NCBI GenBank assembly: GCA_903899985.1
Contig: CAIULL010000110.1
Coordinates: 1-54,121, forward strand
Reading direction: 5' to 3'
Origin: an uncultured Schlesneria sp.
GTDB lineage: Bacteria; Planctomycetota; Planctomycetia; Planctomycetales; Planctomycetaceae
DNA length: 54,121 nucleotides
Within the stretch, counting starts at the first letter, position 1. Each line of letters starts with the position of its first letter. Position numbers and translations under genes: made by a program. Positions 25,584 through 34,788 of this stretch are shown one piece after another. The notes beneath the pieces were generated by a model that did not search any database, was not told the origin of the DNA, and saw only the letters and a list, made by a program, of their open reading frames with translations.

Positions 25584-27953
25584 ATGAATTTTACACGCTC
25601 TGCGCCGGTGTTATTATTTTTGGCTGCTGCCCTTCCAACCGCCTTAGTGTTGGGTTCGACGGCCACCATTGCAGCTGATCCTGTACCCTTGAATGGACAC
25701 TTTTCCGATAAGGGTGTCGATTTCGTCAAAAAGCATTGCGTCGAATGCCACGGTGACAAAGATCCTCAGGCGGATCTGAATCTCGTTATTGACAGAACAC
25801 CCGAATCGATGCTTAAGCGCCGCTCGGTGTGGGAAAACGTTGTGGAAATGGTCTCCAACGGCCAGATGCCGCCGCACGATAAGCCCCGTCCCGACCAGGC
25901 AGAAGTCGATCAGTTTGTTGGAATTATTAATGCTCTTTTCGACGAGATTGATCTTCATTCAAAACCGGACCCTGGAAGAGTCACCGTTCGGCGGCTGAAT
26001 CGCACCGAGTACAACAATACCGTGCGGGATTTGATGATGATTGATTTCAATGCCGCCGAAGACTTCCCGTCCGATGACATTGGCCACGGCTTCGACAACA
26101 TTGGGGACGTTTTAACGATGTCCCCTGTTTTAATGGAACGGTATCTCTCCGCTGCCGAATCGATCGTCCAGAAAGCCATTCTGATCGGCGAGCCACCAAA
26201 ACCGCCTAAGCGCCGTTCGGTCGCCACGTTCCTCCAGACCACGCAAAAAGAAGCGTTTGAAGTTCCGTTTCGAAAATTAGATTCCGTGGGCAAACTTTCG
26301 ATCTCTCATAAACTGACGGTCGAAGGTGAATACAAATTCCGCTTTCGAGGCTGGGGGCGTCAATTAGGCGATGAACCTGTCAAAGTCGTGTTTCAGGTCG
26401 ATGAAACCGAAATTGAAACCGTCGAAGTCAAAGCCACAGGTCAGGACAAAGACAAACGTGTTTACGAAGCAAAGCCGGTCCAAATTGGTCCGGGGGAACA
26501 CCGAATTTCTGTCACGTTCGTCAATGAATTCACCGATCCTGCTGCTGAAAAGCCAGAAGAAGCCAAGCGAGCCTTGTTTGTGGAGTGGTTTGAACTGGAA
26601 GGGCCAAGCGACATGGTCCCCCTTTCGCATAAACGACTTTTGGCCAGTCAGACAGATAAGCTTAAGCCGGATCAAGCTCGCGAAATTTTGACTCGATTTG
26701 TCAGTCGAGCCTATCGCAGGCCAGCGACTCCGGCGGAGGTTGAGCGGTTAGTCGTTCTCGTTATCAATGCGCTCGACGAAGGTCTGATTTGGGAAGCTGC
26801 GATGCAGCGGGCCATGCAGGCAGTACTCGTTTCGCCTAAGTTTTTGTTCCGTCTCGAACTCGACGACCGCCCCGAAAGTCCTGAACCCAAGTCGCTGGAC
26901 GAGTTTCAACTCGCTTCGAGGATGTCCTACTTTCTCTGGAGCTCAATGCCCGACGACGAACTGTTTGCTTTGGCGCAGAAGGGGGAACTGACCCCGAATA
27001 TTGACGCCCAAGTCCGCAGAATGCTGGTTGATCCCAAATCGAATTCGCTAGTTGATAATTTCGCCATGCAGTGGCTGCAGCTTCGGCGCTTGAAAACCAT
27101 CACTCCTGACCCCAAGGCTTTCCCTTCGTTCAATGAAGGATTGCGATCGGCCATGCTGAAAGAAACGGAACTCTTCATTCAGGCAATCATTCGTGAAGAC
27201 CGCAGTATCAATGAACTGATTGACGCCGATTTCACCTTCGTAAACCGAACGTTGGCTCAGCATTACGGACTTGAATCCGCCATGTCGAAGGCGCCAGAGG
27301 GCGAACGACGAGGACGACGACGTGGTGATCAAGGACGAGAGTTCGAGCGAATAACCCTTCCCGACAAACTTCGCGGCGGACTGTTAACCCAGGCGAGTAT
27401 TCTGACCGTCACGTCTAATCCCACCCGGACATCTCCCGTCAAACGCGGCCGCTGGATCCTCGAGCAGATCCTCGGTTCGCCTCCCCCTCCGCCGCCACCG
27501 AACGCTCCTGAGTTGCCAGAAGGAGATAAAGCCCAGTTAACCGGGTCGCTCAGGCAACGAATGGAGCAACATCGAGCGAATCCCGCTTGCGCTAATTGCC
27601 ACGCCAAAATGGACCCGTTGGGGTTTGCCTTTGAAAACTACAATGCAATCGGCGGATTCCGTCAAAAAGATGGCGAGTTTCCGATTGAAACAGGGGGAGT
27701 TTTACCGGGTGGCAAGACGTTTCAAGGTCCGGTCGAGTTAAAGTCGATCCTGAAGGAACAGCACGTAAAAGTCGGACGCAACCTGGCCGAAAAGCTCATG
27801 ACATATGGCTTAGGCCGGGGCTTGGAGCATTACGACCGACGTTCGATTAAAAAAATCCAGGAAGAGCTCGAGAAAAACGATTATAAATTCTCGACGCTTG
27901 CCATAGAAATCGTGAAAAGCGACCCATTCCGAATGCGTCGCGGCTCTGAGTAA
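25584..27953 (+). CDS. DUF1592-family planctomycete cytochrome c-like protein
   Basis: 789 residues with the multi-domain order typical of planctomycetes: signal peptide (MNFTRSAPVLLFLAAALPTA), an N-terminal haem-binding site CVECH near 52-56, DUF1587 (VRRLNRTEYNNTVRDLM), a carbohydrate-binding-like insert (about 225-325), DUF1595/DUF1592 (FVSRAYRRPATPAEVERLV, FQLASRMSYFLWSSMPDDEL), DUF1588 with a proline run and a second haem site CANCH (NPACANCHAKMDPLGF), and DUF1585 at the end. It is probably a periplasmic dihaem redox protein. The substrate is unknown, although such genes are widely linked to complex carbohydrate use. It is followed by its usual partner, a DUF1552 protein. Confidence 0.93.
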   Translation: MNFTRSAPVLLFLAAALPTALVLGSTATIAADPVPLNGHFSDKGVDFVKKHCVECHGDKDPQADLNLVIDRTPESMLKRRSVWENVVEMVSNGQMPPHDKPRPDQAEVDQFVGIINALFDEIDLHSKPDPGRVTVRRLNRTEYNNTVRDLMMIDFNAAEDFPSDDIGHGFDNIGDVLTMSPVLMERYLSAAESIVQKAILIGEPPKPPKRRSVATFLQTTQKEAFEVPFRKLDSVGKLSISHKLTVEGEYKFRFRGWGRQLGDEPVKVVFQVDETEIETVEVKATGQDKDKRVYEAKPVQIGPGEHRISVTFVNEFTDPAAEKPEEAKRALFVEWFELEGPSDMVPLSHKRLLASQTDKLKPDQAREILTRFVSRAYRRPATPAEVERLVVLVINALDEGLIWEAAMQRAMQAVLVSPKFLFRLELDDRPESPEPKSLDEFQLASRMSYFLWSSMPDDELFALAQKGELTPNIDAQVRRMLVDPKSNSLVDNFAMQWLQLRRLKTITPDPKAFPSFNEGLRSAMLKETELFIQAIIREDRSINELIDADFTFVNRTLAQHYGLESAMSKAPEGERRGRRRGDQGREFERITLPDKLRGGLLTQASILTVTSNPTRTSPVKRGRWILEQILGSPPPPPPPNAPELPEGDKAQLTGSLRQRMEQHRANPACANCHAKMDPLGFAFENYNAIGGFRQKDGEFPIETGGVLPGGKTFQGPVELKSILKEQHVKVGRNLAEKLMTYGLGRGLEHYDRRSIKKIQEELEKNDYKFSTLAIEIVKSDPFRMRRGSE

Positions 27954-28058
27954 TAAAAGAGACTTCAACGTCTGACGGAATCCTTGACCAACAAAAACTG
28001 ACAGGACGACCCAATCGTCTTTTCCAACTTCGAATAACAACTTCGTGAGGAACATCCG

Positions 28059-29399
28059 ATGAGCCGCGATCCCATTTCCCGACGGTTGGTCCTGAAAGGC
28101 CTCAGCACTGCAATCGCTTTGCCGTGGCTCGAAGCGATGGGCCCCATGGCATCCTGGGCCGAAGAGGCCTCGCCAACGAAAACCGCTCCCAATCGGATGG
28201 CCTTCCTTTACGTTCCGAACGGTAAAAACATGGCCGATTGGACTCCCGCCACTGAAGGGAGTGCCTTCGAACTGACCCCAATTCTCGAACCGCTGGCTCC
28301 TGTTCGAGACGATATTACCGTCCTGACGGGCCTCACTGCGGATGGTGCCCGAGCTCATGGTGATGGTGGTGGTGATCACGCTCGTGCTCTGGCATCATTT
28401 TTGACGGGTGCCCATCCGGTGAAGACCGATGGAACCGACATTCGCAACGGCGTATCTGTCGATCAGGTTGCCGCCTCACGGATTGGTGATCAGACGCGTC
28501 TGGCGTCGCTGGAAATCGGCTGTGAATCCGGTGCGATGGCTGGGAATTGCGATTCCGGTTACAGCTGCGTCTATTCCTCAACAATGGCCTGGCGATCAGC
28601 GACGCAGCCACTTCCCAAAGAAGTTAATCCGAAGCTGGTTTTCGAACGCTTGTTCGGAGCCGGAGCGGGCGCCGATCGAGTCAAACGGGACAAACTCCGT
28701 CAAAGCGTGCTCGATTTCGTTCGTCAGGATGCCAGCGATCTGGCCGGCAAGCTCGGTAAAAATGATCAAAGAAAGCTCGACGAATACTTCAGTTCCATCC
28801 GAGACATCGAACAACGAATTGCGCGAGCGGCAACATTACCAGAAGTAAAAGCCCCTGATTATCCGGTTCCTGCGGGAGTCCCCGGTGATTTCCAGGAGCA
28901 TATTCGACTGATGTGCGACCTGATGGTACTGGCGTTTCAGACCGATTCGACCCGAGTTTGTTCGTTCGTCCTGACGAACGAAGGAAGCAACAAAGCCTAC
29001 CCATTTATCGGTGTCTCCGAAGGGCATCACGAACTGTCACATCACGGCAATGATCCGAAAAAGAAGGAAAAGATTCGCGATATCAACAAGTTTCACGTCA
29101 CTCAATTGTCGTATCTGTTGCAGAAGCTGAAAGCGATTCCTGAAGGTGAAGGAACTCTGCTCGACCACTGCCTGATCGCCTACGGCAGTGCGAATTCAGA
29201 CGGCAATGCACATAACCATGATGACCTTCCAGTACTGCTCGCAGGTAAAGGTGGCGGCACGATTCGATCGGGACGCCACATCCGCTACCCCAAGGAAACT
29301 CCGATCAGCAACCTCTGGTTGTCGATGCTCGAACGAATGGATGTCAAAATTCCATTCCTGGGAGACAGCACGGGTGCATTGAGCGGCTTGATGGGCTGA
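28059..29399 (+). CDS. DUF1552 Tat-exported protein
   Basis: 446 residues. A twin-arginine-type signal (SRRLVLKGLSTAIALPWLEA) at the N-terminus is followed by DUF1552 features: RMAFLYVPNGKNMADWTP, SLEIGCESGAMAGNCDSGYS and YGSANSDGNAHNHDDLPVLL. It belongs to the alkaline-phosphatase-like/sulfatase-like superfamily by fold, but classical catalytic motifs are not evident. It lies 105 bp after the DUF1592 gene, and the two families are habitually paired in planctomycetes, presumably as one exported system. Confidence 0.93.
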   Translation: MSRDPISRRLVLKGLSTAIALPWLEAMGPMASWAEEASPTKTAPNRMAFLYVPNGKNMADWTPATEGSAFELTPILEPLAPVRDDITVLTGLTADGARAHGDGGGDHARALASFLTGAHPVKTDGTDIRNGVSVDQVAASRIGDQTRLASLEIGCESGAMAGNCDSGYSCVYSSTMAWRSATQPLPKEVNPKLVFERLFGAGAGADRVKRDKLRQSVLDFVRQDASDLAGKLGKNDQRKLDEYFSSIRDIEQRIARAATLPEVKAPDYPVPAGVPGDFQEHIRLMCDLMVLAFQTDSTRVCSFVLTNEGSNKAYPFIGVSEGHHELSHHGNDPKKKEKIRDINKFHVTQLSYLLQKLKAIPEGEGTLLDHCLIAYGSANSDGNAHNHDDLPVLLAGKGGGTIRSGRHIRYPKETPISNLWLSMLERMDVKIPFLGDSTGALSGLMG

Positions 29400-29439
29400 A
29401 AGCCTTGACGAGAAGTATCGACGTGATAACCGGAGAATT

Positions 29440-29478
29440 GTGCCACCGCTTGAGCGTCATCGCTCAAGCAGTACTCTT
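29440..29478 (+). repeat. Junction palindrome family, copy 1
   Basis: Opens GTGCCACCGCTTGAGCG, loop TCAT, then CGCTCAAGCAGT and ACTCTT. The arms pair over 12 bp with one mismatch. It has the same layout as copies 2 (29501-29538) and 3 (34206-34244), with stem sequence varied but complementary. It lies 40 bp past the DUF1552 stop in a convergent gap. Confidence 0.75.
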
Positions 29479-29500
29479 ACTGCGCGCTTTCGAACCAAAA

Positions 29501-29538
29501 AGAGCACTGCCTAACCGAAGACGATAAAGCAGTGGCAC
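29501..29538 (-). repeat. Junction palindrome family, copy 2 (inverted)
   Basis: AGAGCACTGCCTAACCG, then a degenerate second arm ending AAGCAGTGGCAC. It lies in opposite orientation to copy 1, 22 bp away, and just past the stop of the leftward antiporter gene (29559). The pair faces both converging genes. Confidence 0.7.
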
Positions 29539-29558
29539 CAAAATCTTCCACCGCCTGA

Positions 29559-30491
29559 TCAATGTTCTGTGCCAAACCACCACGCGGCGACAATCGAACC
29601 GGCGTATAAAGCCAATAACAGCAGTCCTCGGTTTCGCCGCAGGATCGCACCTTTGATCGGCATCAGGGCAAGAACGGTCAAAATACCGAAAATCACGCTC
29701 GGCAGGACTGCCGCAACAGGCTGTGGAAAGGGATGAATTGCTCCTGCCAATCCGATGATGAACAGGCAATTGAAGACATTGCTTCCCAGCACCGTGCCAA
29801 TACCGACTTCGTCGTGACCTCGCAGCTTGGAAACAACGGCGGTCGCCAGTTCCGGTGATGAAGTCCCGAACGCCACGATCGTCACCCCGATCAGGAACGA
29901 GCTGACTCCGAGCATCTCTCCTAGTGCCGTCCCCCCTGACACAATCAGCTTGCCCGACAAAACAAGTGTGAACAGCCCGATAACGCCGAAAACAACGGCG
30001 ATCAACGCCTGCCGTCCTGTGGAGGTTGCCTCAATTCCATCGCGGGCCTGAAGCGCGTCTCGCAAAACCCAAAAAAACCAGCCGCAAAAAACTGCAAGAC
30101 AAATGATCGCATCCATCCGCGAAAAGTCTCCGTCGGCCAGCAGCAGGCACAGAATGATCGGAGCGGCCAATGCCGTCACAAACTCCCGTCGATACAACGA
30201 CCAGATAAACGAAATCGGACCCATGACAATCAGCACGCCCAGAACCAGGCCGATGTTCACCACGTTGCTCCCCAAAGCGTCCCCAAGTGCAATCTGCGGT
30301 TCCCCAGCAATGGCAGAGTTAATCGCCACTGAGATTTCCGGGCTGGATGTGGCAAATGCCGCTAACGTCGCAGCGGTAACGGCCTTGGGAATCCGTAACC
30401 AGCCAGAGACCCCCAGGACGCCTCGTAGAAATAATTCTCCACCCACAACAGCGCAAATCACGCCGCCGATAAATTCGAGCACCGGATACAT
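29559..30491 (-). CDS. Calcium/sodium antiporter (CaCA superfamily, YrbG-like)
   Basis: 310 residues with ten predicted membrane helices in two inverted halves. The two alpha-repeats are clear: FATSSPEISVAINSAI with ALGDALGSNVVNIGLVLG, and FGTSSPELATAVVSKL with GIGTVLGSNVFNCLFIIG. The acidic residue in each SSPE motif coordinates cation. The family exchanges Na+ or H+ for Ca2+ across the inner membrane. The start is ATG 30491, and the short gap (30492-30586) to the divergent DUF1501 gene must hold both promoters. Confidence 0.93.
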   Translation of the reverse strand: MYPVLEFIGGVICAVVGGELFLRGVLGVSGWLRIPKAVTAATLAAFATSSPEISVAINSAIAGEPQIALGDALGSNVVNIGLVLGVLIVMGPISFIWSLYRREFVTALAAPIILCLLLADGDFSRMDAIICLAVFCGWFFWVLRDALQARDGIEATSTGRQALIAVVFGVIGLFTLVLSGKLIVSGGTALGEMLGVSSFLIGVTIVAFGTSSPELATAVVSKLRGHDEVGIGTVLGSNVFNCLFIIGLAGAIHPFPQPVAAVLPSVIFGILTVLALMPIKGAILRRNRGLLLLALYAGSIVAAWWFGTEH

Positions 30492-30586
30492 TCAGCCTCC
30501 TGCAATTTCCGTCAGGTTTTCGTATAAATTGACATTGCTAACCATGATTCGATTTGTGATTTGTTCGACGGTCAAGGGAACCGCAA

Positions 30587-32035
30587 ATGACCCACCCTGC
30601 CATTCATTCTGCATCCTGCTGTCCCGGGCGCGGTCCTTCAATTGTCACTCGTCGAGAAATGCTGGCGTCATCCGCGAACGGTTTCGGTCTGCTGGCACTG
30701 TCGGGGCTGTTTGCCAATTCCATTTCCGCCGCATCGGCTCGTCGCGACACTTCATCCCCACAGCCGCATTTCCGCCCGAAGGTCAAGAATGTGATCTTCT
30801 GTTTTATGGACGGAGGCGTTTCACATGTCGATTCGTTTGACCCGAAACCAAAGCTGGCCGACCTCGATGGCAAGCCGTGTACGGAGTCTAAGAACCCCAC
30901 CGCCAACGTCAATCGACAATGGCTGAAAAGCCCGTGGGAATTCAAACAACATGGCCAATGCGGTATGCCCGTCAGCAGCCTGTTTCCACATATCGCTGGC
31001 TGTGTCGACGATATTGCCGTGATTCGATCGATGAAGGCAGACCTGCCGATCCATTCAACAGGCGTGCTGTTTCTCCATACCGGTTCGAACAATGCCGGTC
31101 GCCCCAGCCTTGGTTCATGGGTCAACTACGGGCTTGGTTGTGAAAGCCAGAACCTCCCCGGCTTCGTCGTGCTGAGTTTCGGGGTTGTCCCCTGCGGAGG
31201 TCTGGAAACATTTTCAAACGGCTTCCTGCCTGCCAGCCAACAGGCAACACTGCTTCAAGCCGATGGTTTGCCGATCGACAATATTCAGCCCGCTGACAAA
31301 GATCCTCGAATACAACGAGCAAAACTGGCTCTGCTTACGGAACAGAACAAAGCCTTTTCCAGAGGGCTCGGCGGCGACGATGCCGTGGAATCGGCGATCA
31401 AGAATCACGAGATGGCGTTCCGCATGCAGTCGCTCGTCCCGGATGTACTCGATTTGTCTCGAGAGACCGAAGCAACTCAATCGATGTACGCGATCGACTC
31501 CAAAGTCCCGTCGCAAAGGCTGTACGGAATCCAGTGCCTTCGAGCGAGACGATTAATCGAATCGGGCGTTCGCTTTGTTGAGATTACATGTCCACCCGGC
31601 GCCTCCAACGGGACCTGGGATCAGCACGGTGACCTCAAGAACGGTCATCAGAAGAACGCTCTTGATACGGATCAGGCGATTGCAGGATTAATCACCGACC
31701 TGAAACAACGCGGGTTATTCGATGAAACTCTGATCGTGTGGGCAGGTGAGTTTGGCCGTACGCCGCATTCAGCAGGACGAGACGGACGCGATCACCATCC
31801 AGAAGGCTTTTCCGTATTTCTGGCCGGTGGTGGCGTCAAAGGCGGTTCGGTTTACGGAGCGACTGATGAACTGGGATTGTACGCCGTGGAAAATATCTGC
31901 ACGATCCATGACCTGCACGCAACGATATTACACCTGCTGGGTCTCGATCACGAACAACTGACATTCCGCTTCAGCGGTCGAGATTTCCGCCTGACCGACG
32001 TCCACGGCCACGTCGTGCATGACATCTTGAGTTGA
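30587..32035 (+). CDS. DUF1501 Tat-exported protein
   Basis: 482 residues. VTRREMLASSANGFGLLALS at about 20-40 is a Tat-type signal. DUF1501 landmarks follow: KNVIFCFMDGGVSHVDSFDP, SLFPHIAGCVDDIAVIRSM, RRLIESGVRFVEITCPPG, WDQHGDL, VWAGEFGRTPHS, GRDHHPEGFSVFLAGGGVKG and LTDVHGHVVHDIL. The fold is alkaline-phosphatase/sulfatase-like. In planctomycetes it is usually preceded by a DUF1549/DUF1553 cytochrome-like partner, which is absent here. The nearest similar system (DUF1592/DUF1552) is on the other side of the antiporter. Confidence 0.93.
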   Translation: MTHPAIHSASCCPGRGPSIVTRREMLASSANGFGLLALSGLFANSISAASARRDTSSPQPHFRPKVKNVIFCFMDGGVSHVDSFDPKPKLADLDGKPCTESKNPTANVNRQWLKSPWEFKQHGQCGMPVSSLFPHIAGCVDDIAVIRSMKADLPIHSTGVLFLHTGSNNAGRPSLGSWVNYGLGCESQNLPGFVVLSFGVVPCGGLETFSNGFLPASQQATLLQADGLPIDNIQPADKDPRIQRAKLALLTEQNKAFSRGLGGDDAVESAIKNHEMAFRMQSLVPDVLDLSRETEATQSMYAIDSKVPSQRLYGIQCLRARRLIESGVRFVEITCPPGASNGTWDQHGDLKNGHQKNALDTDQAIAGLITDLKQRGLFDETLIVWAGEFGRTPHSAGRDGRDHHPEGFSVFLAGGGVKGGSVYGATDELGLYAVENICTIHDLHATILHLLGLDHEQLTFRFSGRDFRLTDVHGHVVHDILS

Positions 32036-32466
32036 ACCGAATTTGCAGAACGAGGTTTGAGCAAGAAAACTTTGGGCAACGATGGTTGAGTAAACATGAA
32101 GCGGCGTTGAGCACCTCTGGAGCCTCGTCAAGTTCCCAAAAAAAGCATTGGATGGCCGTCGAGGCTCACCAAAACTTCGGAAAAGAGTTGATCAACTTTC
32201 TGACCGCCTGTCCAAAAATTTTCTCTGCAATTCTGTTGCAATCACGGTTCCAGGAAATTTGGTGTCAAAGTTCGATCAAGTTCGATCGACTCCGACCATT
32301 CCTCTGAGATCATTTATTGATTCAACAGTAATTCTGGTACTCTTATCGCCGTTGCACTTCACCGCAGGAAACCGAAGGAGTCGTAAGTGCGATGTTGATC
32401 GACATGGAATAATGACGTTCTTTTTAGTGCTCTTCAGAACAGATTTCCTTAATTGATTGCTCGAAC
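32036..32466. other. Intergenic region with a decamer-repeat site
   Basis: 430 bp without a convincing gene. It contains a copy of the decamer family (32256-32297) in reverse orientation, listed separately. The promoter of the esterase gene presumably lies near 32400, where no clear motif was found. Confidence 0.5.
32256..32297 (-). repeat. Decamer repeat family, locus 2
   Basis: Read on the minus strand: TCGGAGTCGA, TCGAACTTGA, TCGAACTTTG and then ACACCAAATTT. The units are 10 bp in register, and the terminal GAACTTTGACACCAA is identical to the end of copy A at 4725-4739. Confidence 0.75.
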
Positions 32467-33351
32467 ATGAAAATCAATGTTTTGACCATTCTGAGCCTTT
32501 TACTTCTCGGCAGTATGACGATTGCGGCCGAACCGATCACTCTAAAGCTTTGGCCGGACGGTCCGCCGACGGAGATGGTGGCGAAGTCGGAAAACACCGT
32601 GAAGTTGATTCAGTCCTACGGAGGGGTCGGGCGTGATCGCGTTTCGGATGTCAGCGATCCGACAATGACAGTCTTCTTCCCTGAGAAGCCGAATGGGGCT
32701 TCAGTAATCGTCGCACCAGGGGGTGGGTTCGTGTTTCTGTCGTACGTTCATGAAGGGACGCAGGTTTGTGATTGGCTGAATTCATTGGGGGTGACTGCTG
32801 TTCTGCTCAAGTACCGCACGCCCACCCGTGACGAACGGGAAATGTTTGAACTTCCTGTCCAGGATGGGCAGCGCGCTATGGGACTCGTCAGGCAGCATGC
32901 GGCCGAATGGAAACTCGATCCAAAACGAGTTGGTTTGCTGGGGTTCTCGGCCGGGGCGAACCTCGCCGGGCATGCTGCCTGGGATCGAGGGACTCGGACG
33001 TATCCTCAGCAGTCCAAACTTGATGATCCGCGCGGACCCGATTTTCTGGTGTTTATCTATGGAGGTGGTTTTCTCGACAATCAAGACAAATCGAAGTTTC
33101 GTGCCGGATTCAGTATCCCCGCAGATGCGCCGCCGGTCTTTCTGCTGGTTGCTCACGATGATAGATCAAACCCGATCGAAGCGGCCAGACTGTACCTCGA
33201 ATATAAGAAGCAAGATCTCTCAGCGGAGTTACACATCTGCTCAAAGGGAGGACACGGATTCGGCATGCGTCAAGATGGAAAACCAATCAATGACTGGCCT
33301 GAACGCTGTGCCGAATGGATGAAAATCCAGGGATTTCTCGATCCTGAATAG
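32467..33351 (+). CDS. Secreted alpha/beta-hydrolase (acetylxylan esterase-like)
   Basis: 294 residues. The signal peptide is MKINVLTILSLLLLGSMTIA. The alpha/beta-hydrolase core shows the oxyanion Gly-rich VIVAPGGGFVFLSY, the nucleophile elbow LLGFSAGANLAGHAA (Ser), VAHDDRSNP (Asp region) and SKGGHGFGMR (His). The layout matches BD-FAE/acetylxylan esterase-like enzymes that remove acetyl or aromatic esters from plant polysaccharides. The substrate is inferred. An ATG at 32467 directly begins the signal. Confidence 0.88.
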   Translation: MKINVLTILSLLLLGSMTIAAEPITLKLWPDGPPTEMVAKSENTVKLIQSYGGVGRDRVSDVSDPTMTVFFPEKPNGASVIVAPGGGFVFLSYVHEGTQVCDWLNSLGVTAVLLKYRTPTRDEREMFELPVQDGQRAMGLVRQHAAEWKLDPKRVGLLGFSAGANLAGHAAWDRGTRTYPQQSKLDDPRGPDFLVFIYGGGFLDNQDKSKFRAGFSIPADAPPVFLLVAHDDRSNPIEAARLYLEYKKQDLSAELHICSKGGHGFGMRQDGKPINDWPERCAEWMKIQGFLDPE

Positions 33352-33374
33352 CCGCAACTGTTTCTCGAGCAAAT

Positions 33375-33815
33375 ATGACATATTCTCACACCCAGAAAGC
33401 TCCGCTTTGTCTGTTGCTCTGCGGAATCGCCCTGACCTGTCTTGTCCTGGCGTGCGCTACAGTTGAGCGACCGGCAATTTATATTGCTGGCGGTGTTGCT
33501 TTGCTGTTAACGCTTCTCGCCCCTGCATTTCATCATCTGACGGTAATTGATCAGGGAGATCAATTCGCAATTCGCTTCGGACCGGTTCCGCTGTTCCGCA
33601 GGACTGTTCGTTACGATGACATCGAAAGGGTTGAGATCGGTCGAACATTAATTCTGGACGGCTGGGGCATTCACGCGAGCATCCGTGGTGGTATGGTGTG
33701 GAACCTTTGGGGCCGCGACTGCGTCGTCGTCCATCTGAAGCACGGTGTTTTGCGGATCGGTACCGACGACGCTGAAAACCTGGCACGATTTCTGAATCAA
33801 AGAATTTCGGCATGA
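33375..33815 (+). CDS. Membrane protein with PH-like domain
   Basis: 146 residues. Two membrane helices (about 10-28 and 34-52) are followed by a beta-rich segment (DQFAIRFGPVPLFRRTVRYD, DIERVEIGRTLILDGWGIH, CVVVHLKHGVLRIGTDD) typical of bacterial PH-like domains. Function unknown. It overlaps the cupin gene by 4 nt (ATGA), so the two are translationally coupled and probably act together or are simply co-expressed. Confidence 0.8.
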   Translation: MTYSHTQKAPLCLLLCGIALTCLVLACATVERPAIYIAGGVALLLTLLAPAFHHLTVIDQGDQFAIRFGPVPLFRRTVRYDDIERVEIGRTLILDGWGIHASIRGGMVWNLWGRDCVVVHLKHGVLRIGTDDAENLARFLNQRISA

Positions 33816-34111
33816 ATAATAATCTGTTCGCAGAGATCCCGGCGAAATTATCTGATGAGATCTTTACCACGATTCTTGAAGCGAGCAACGTGCGCATCGA
33901 ACGGATCGTCTCAAACGGCAATTCATCCCCTGAAGGCTTCTGGTACGACCAGGACCAGCACGAGTGGGTTATTTTGTTGACGGGGTTTGCTCGGCTGTCG
34001 TTTGAGGGGGATGGAAAAGAATTTGAAATGAAGCCTGGAGATTTCGTCAACATTCCTGCCCATAAGAAGCATCGGGTCGCATGGACGACGCCCGAAGAAC
34101 TGACGATCTAG
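33812..34111 (+). CDS. Small cupin-domain protein
   Basis: 99 residues, a single cupin beta-barrel. The motif-1 region reads SSPEGFWYDQDQHEWVILLT and motif 2 reads FEMKPGDFVNIPAHKKHRV. The metal ligands are partly kept: His in DQHEW and His residues in PAHKKH. Cupins bind a metal and a small molecule. The specific role is unknown. It starts inside the stop codon of the PH-like gene. Confidence 0.88.
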   Translation: MNNNLFAEIPAKLSDEIFTTILEASNVRIERIVSNGNSSPEGFWYDQDQHEWVILLTGFARLSFEGDGKEFEMKPGDFVNIPAHKKHRVAWTTPEELTI

Positions 34112-34205
34112 CTGGCAATTCATTACGGTGACTAAGATTGCCGACCACGGGTGCCACGGAATCGGAGATTTCTTCGACTCGGTAACTTTCAGAAAGTCGT
34201 CACTT

Positions 34206-34244
34206 AAGAGCACTGCTTGACCGAGTACGGTCAAGCAGTGGCAC
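34206..34244 (-). repeat. Junction palindrome family, copy 3
   Basis: AGAGCACTGCTTGACCG with the arm CACTGCTTGACCG at 34211-34223, loop AGTA, and the perfect 13-bp partner CGGTCAAGCAGTG at 34228-34240. It lies between the convergent cupin and YhcH genes, so it could act as a bidirectional terminator. Confidence 0.8.
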
Positions 34245-34317
34245 AGGACTTCTCACCAGTCCATGTTTTTCTTGGCGGAAATACCCCCCCCATAATTCAA
34301 AGGGGGCCGACTCGCCT

Positions 34318-34788
34318 CTAAAGACCTTCGACGGCGACTTTGACGACAACCTTCACCACCTCACTGGCGGTCGGCGGATTTCCAATTGCCAACGCTGGGG
34401 CGTGAATATCGTCGGGGTAAAAAATCATAAATATTCCCATCGGAGCATCAATGATTTCAGTGCCAGGTTCGTAGAAGATGACATCCCGCTCCTCGTTATA
34501 GGGAGTTTTCACTTTGGGAGCGTTAGCCAGTGGAACGTGACCGAATTGTTCGTGGCCTCCGGCGACGAACTGGACGTCGATATACTTGCGATGTGATTCC
34601 CAGACCGCTTGTTCCGGGAGCTTTGTTTTGTAACGCTGGACCATGCTCACCAGCTTTTTGCCATCCAGTTCGTACTGGCCGCTTTCGACGAAAGTAAAGT
34701 CCGTGCTGCCAATGTACTGGATCGCATGCACGATTCGGGGGGGAAGATGCAGGTACTTGGCATGGTTTTTAATGTGGTCAACGATCAT
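34318..34788 (-). CDS. YhcH/YjgK/YiaL family protein
   Basis: 156 residues, matching the YhcH family (DUF386) length. Landmarks are GQYELDGKKLVSMVQRYKTK, WESHRKYIDVQFVAGGHEQF and FMIFYPDDIHAPALA, where the His residues and the Glu in YELDG are the likely metal-site ligands of this cupin-like fold. Relatives are linked to sialic acid or other sugar catabolism. The ATG at 34788 has AAAGGA 7 nt upstream on the minus strand. No sugar operon is next to it. Confidence 0.9.
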   Translation of the reverse strand: MIVDHIKNHAKYLHLPPRIVHAIQYIGSTDFTFVESGQYELDGKKLVSMVQRYKTKLPEQAVWESHRKYIDVQFVAGGHEQFGHVPLANAPKVKTPYNEERDVIFYEPGTEIIDAPMGIFMIFYPDDIHAPALAIGNPPTASEVVKVVVKVAVEGL

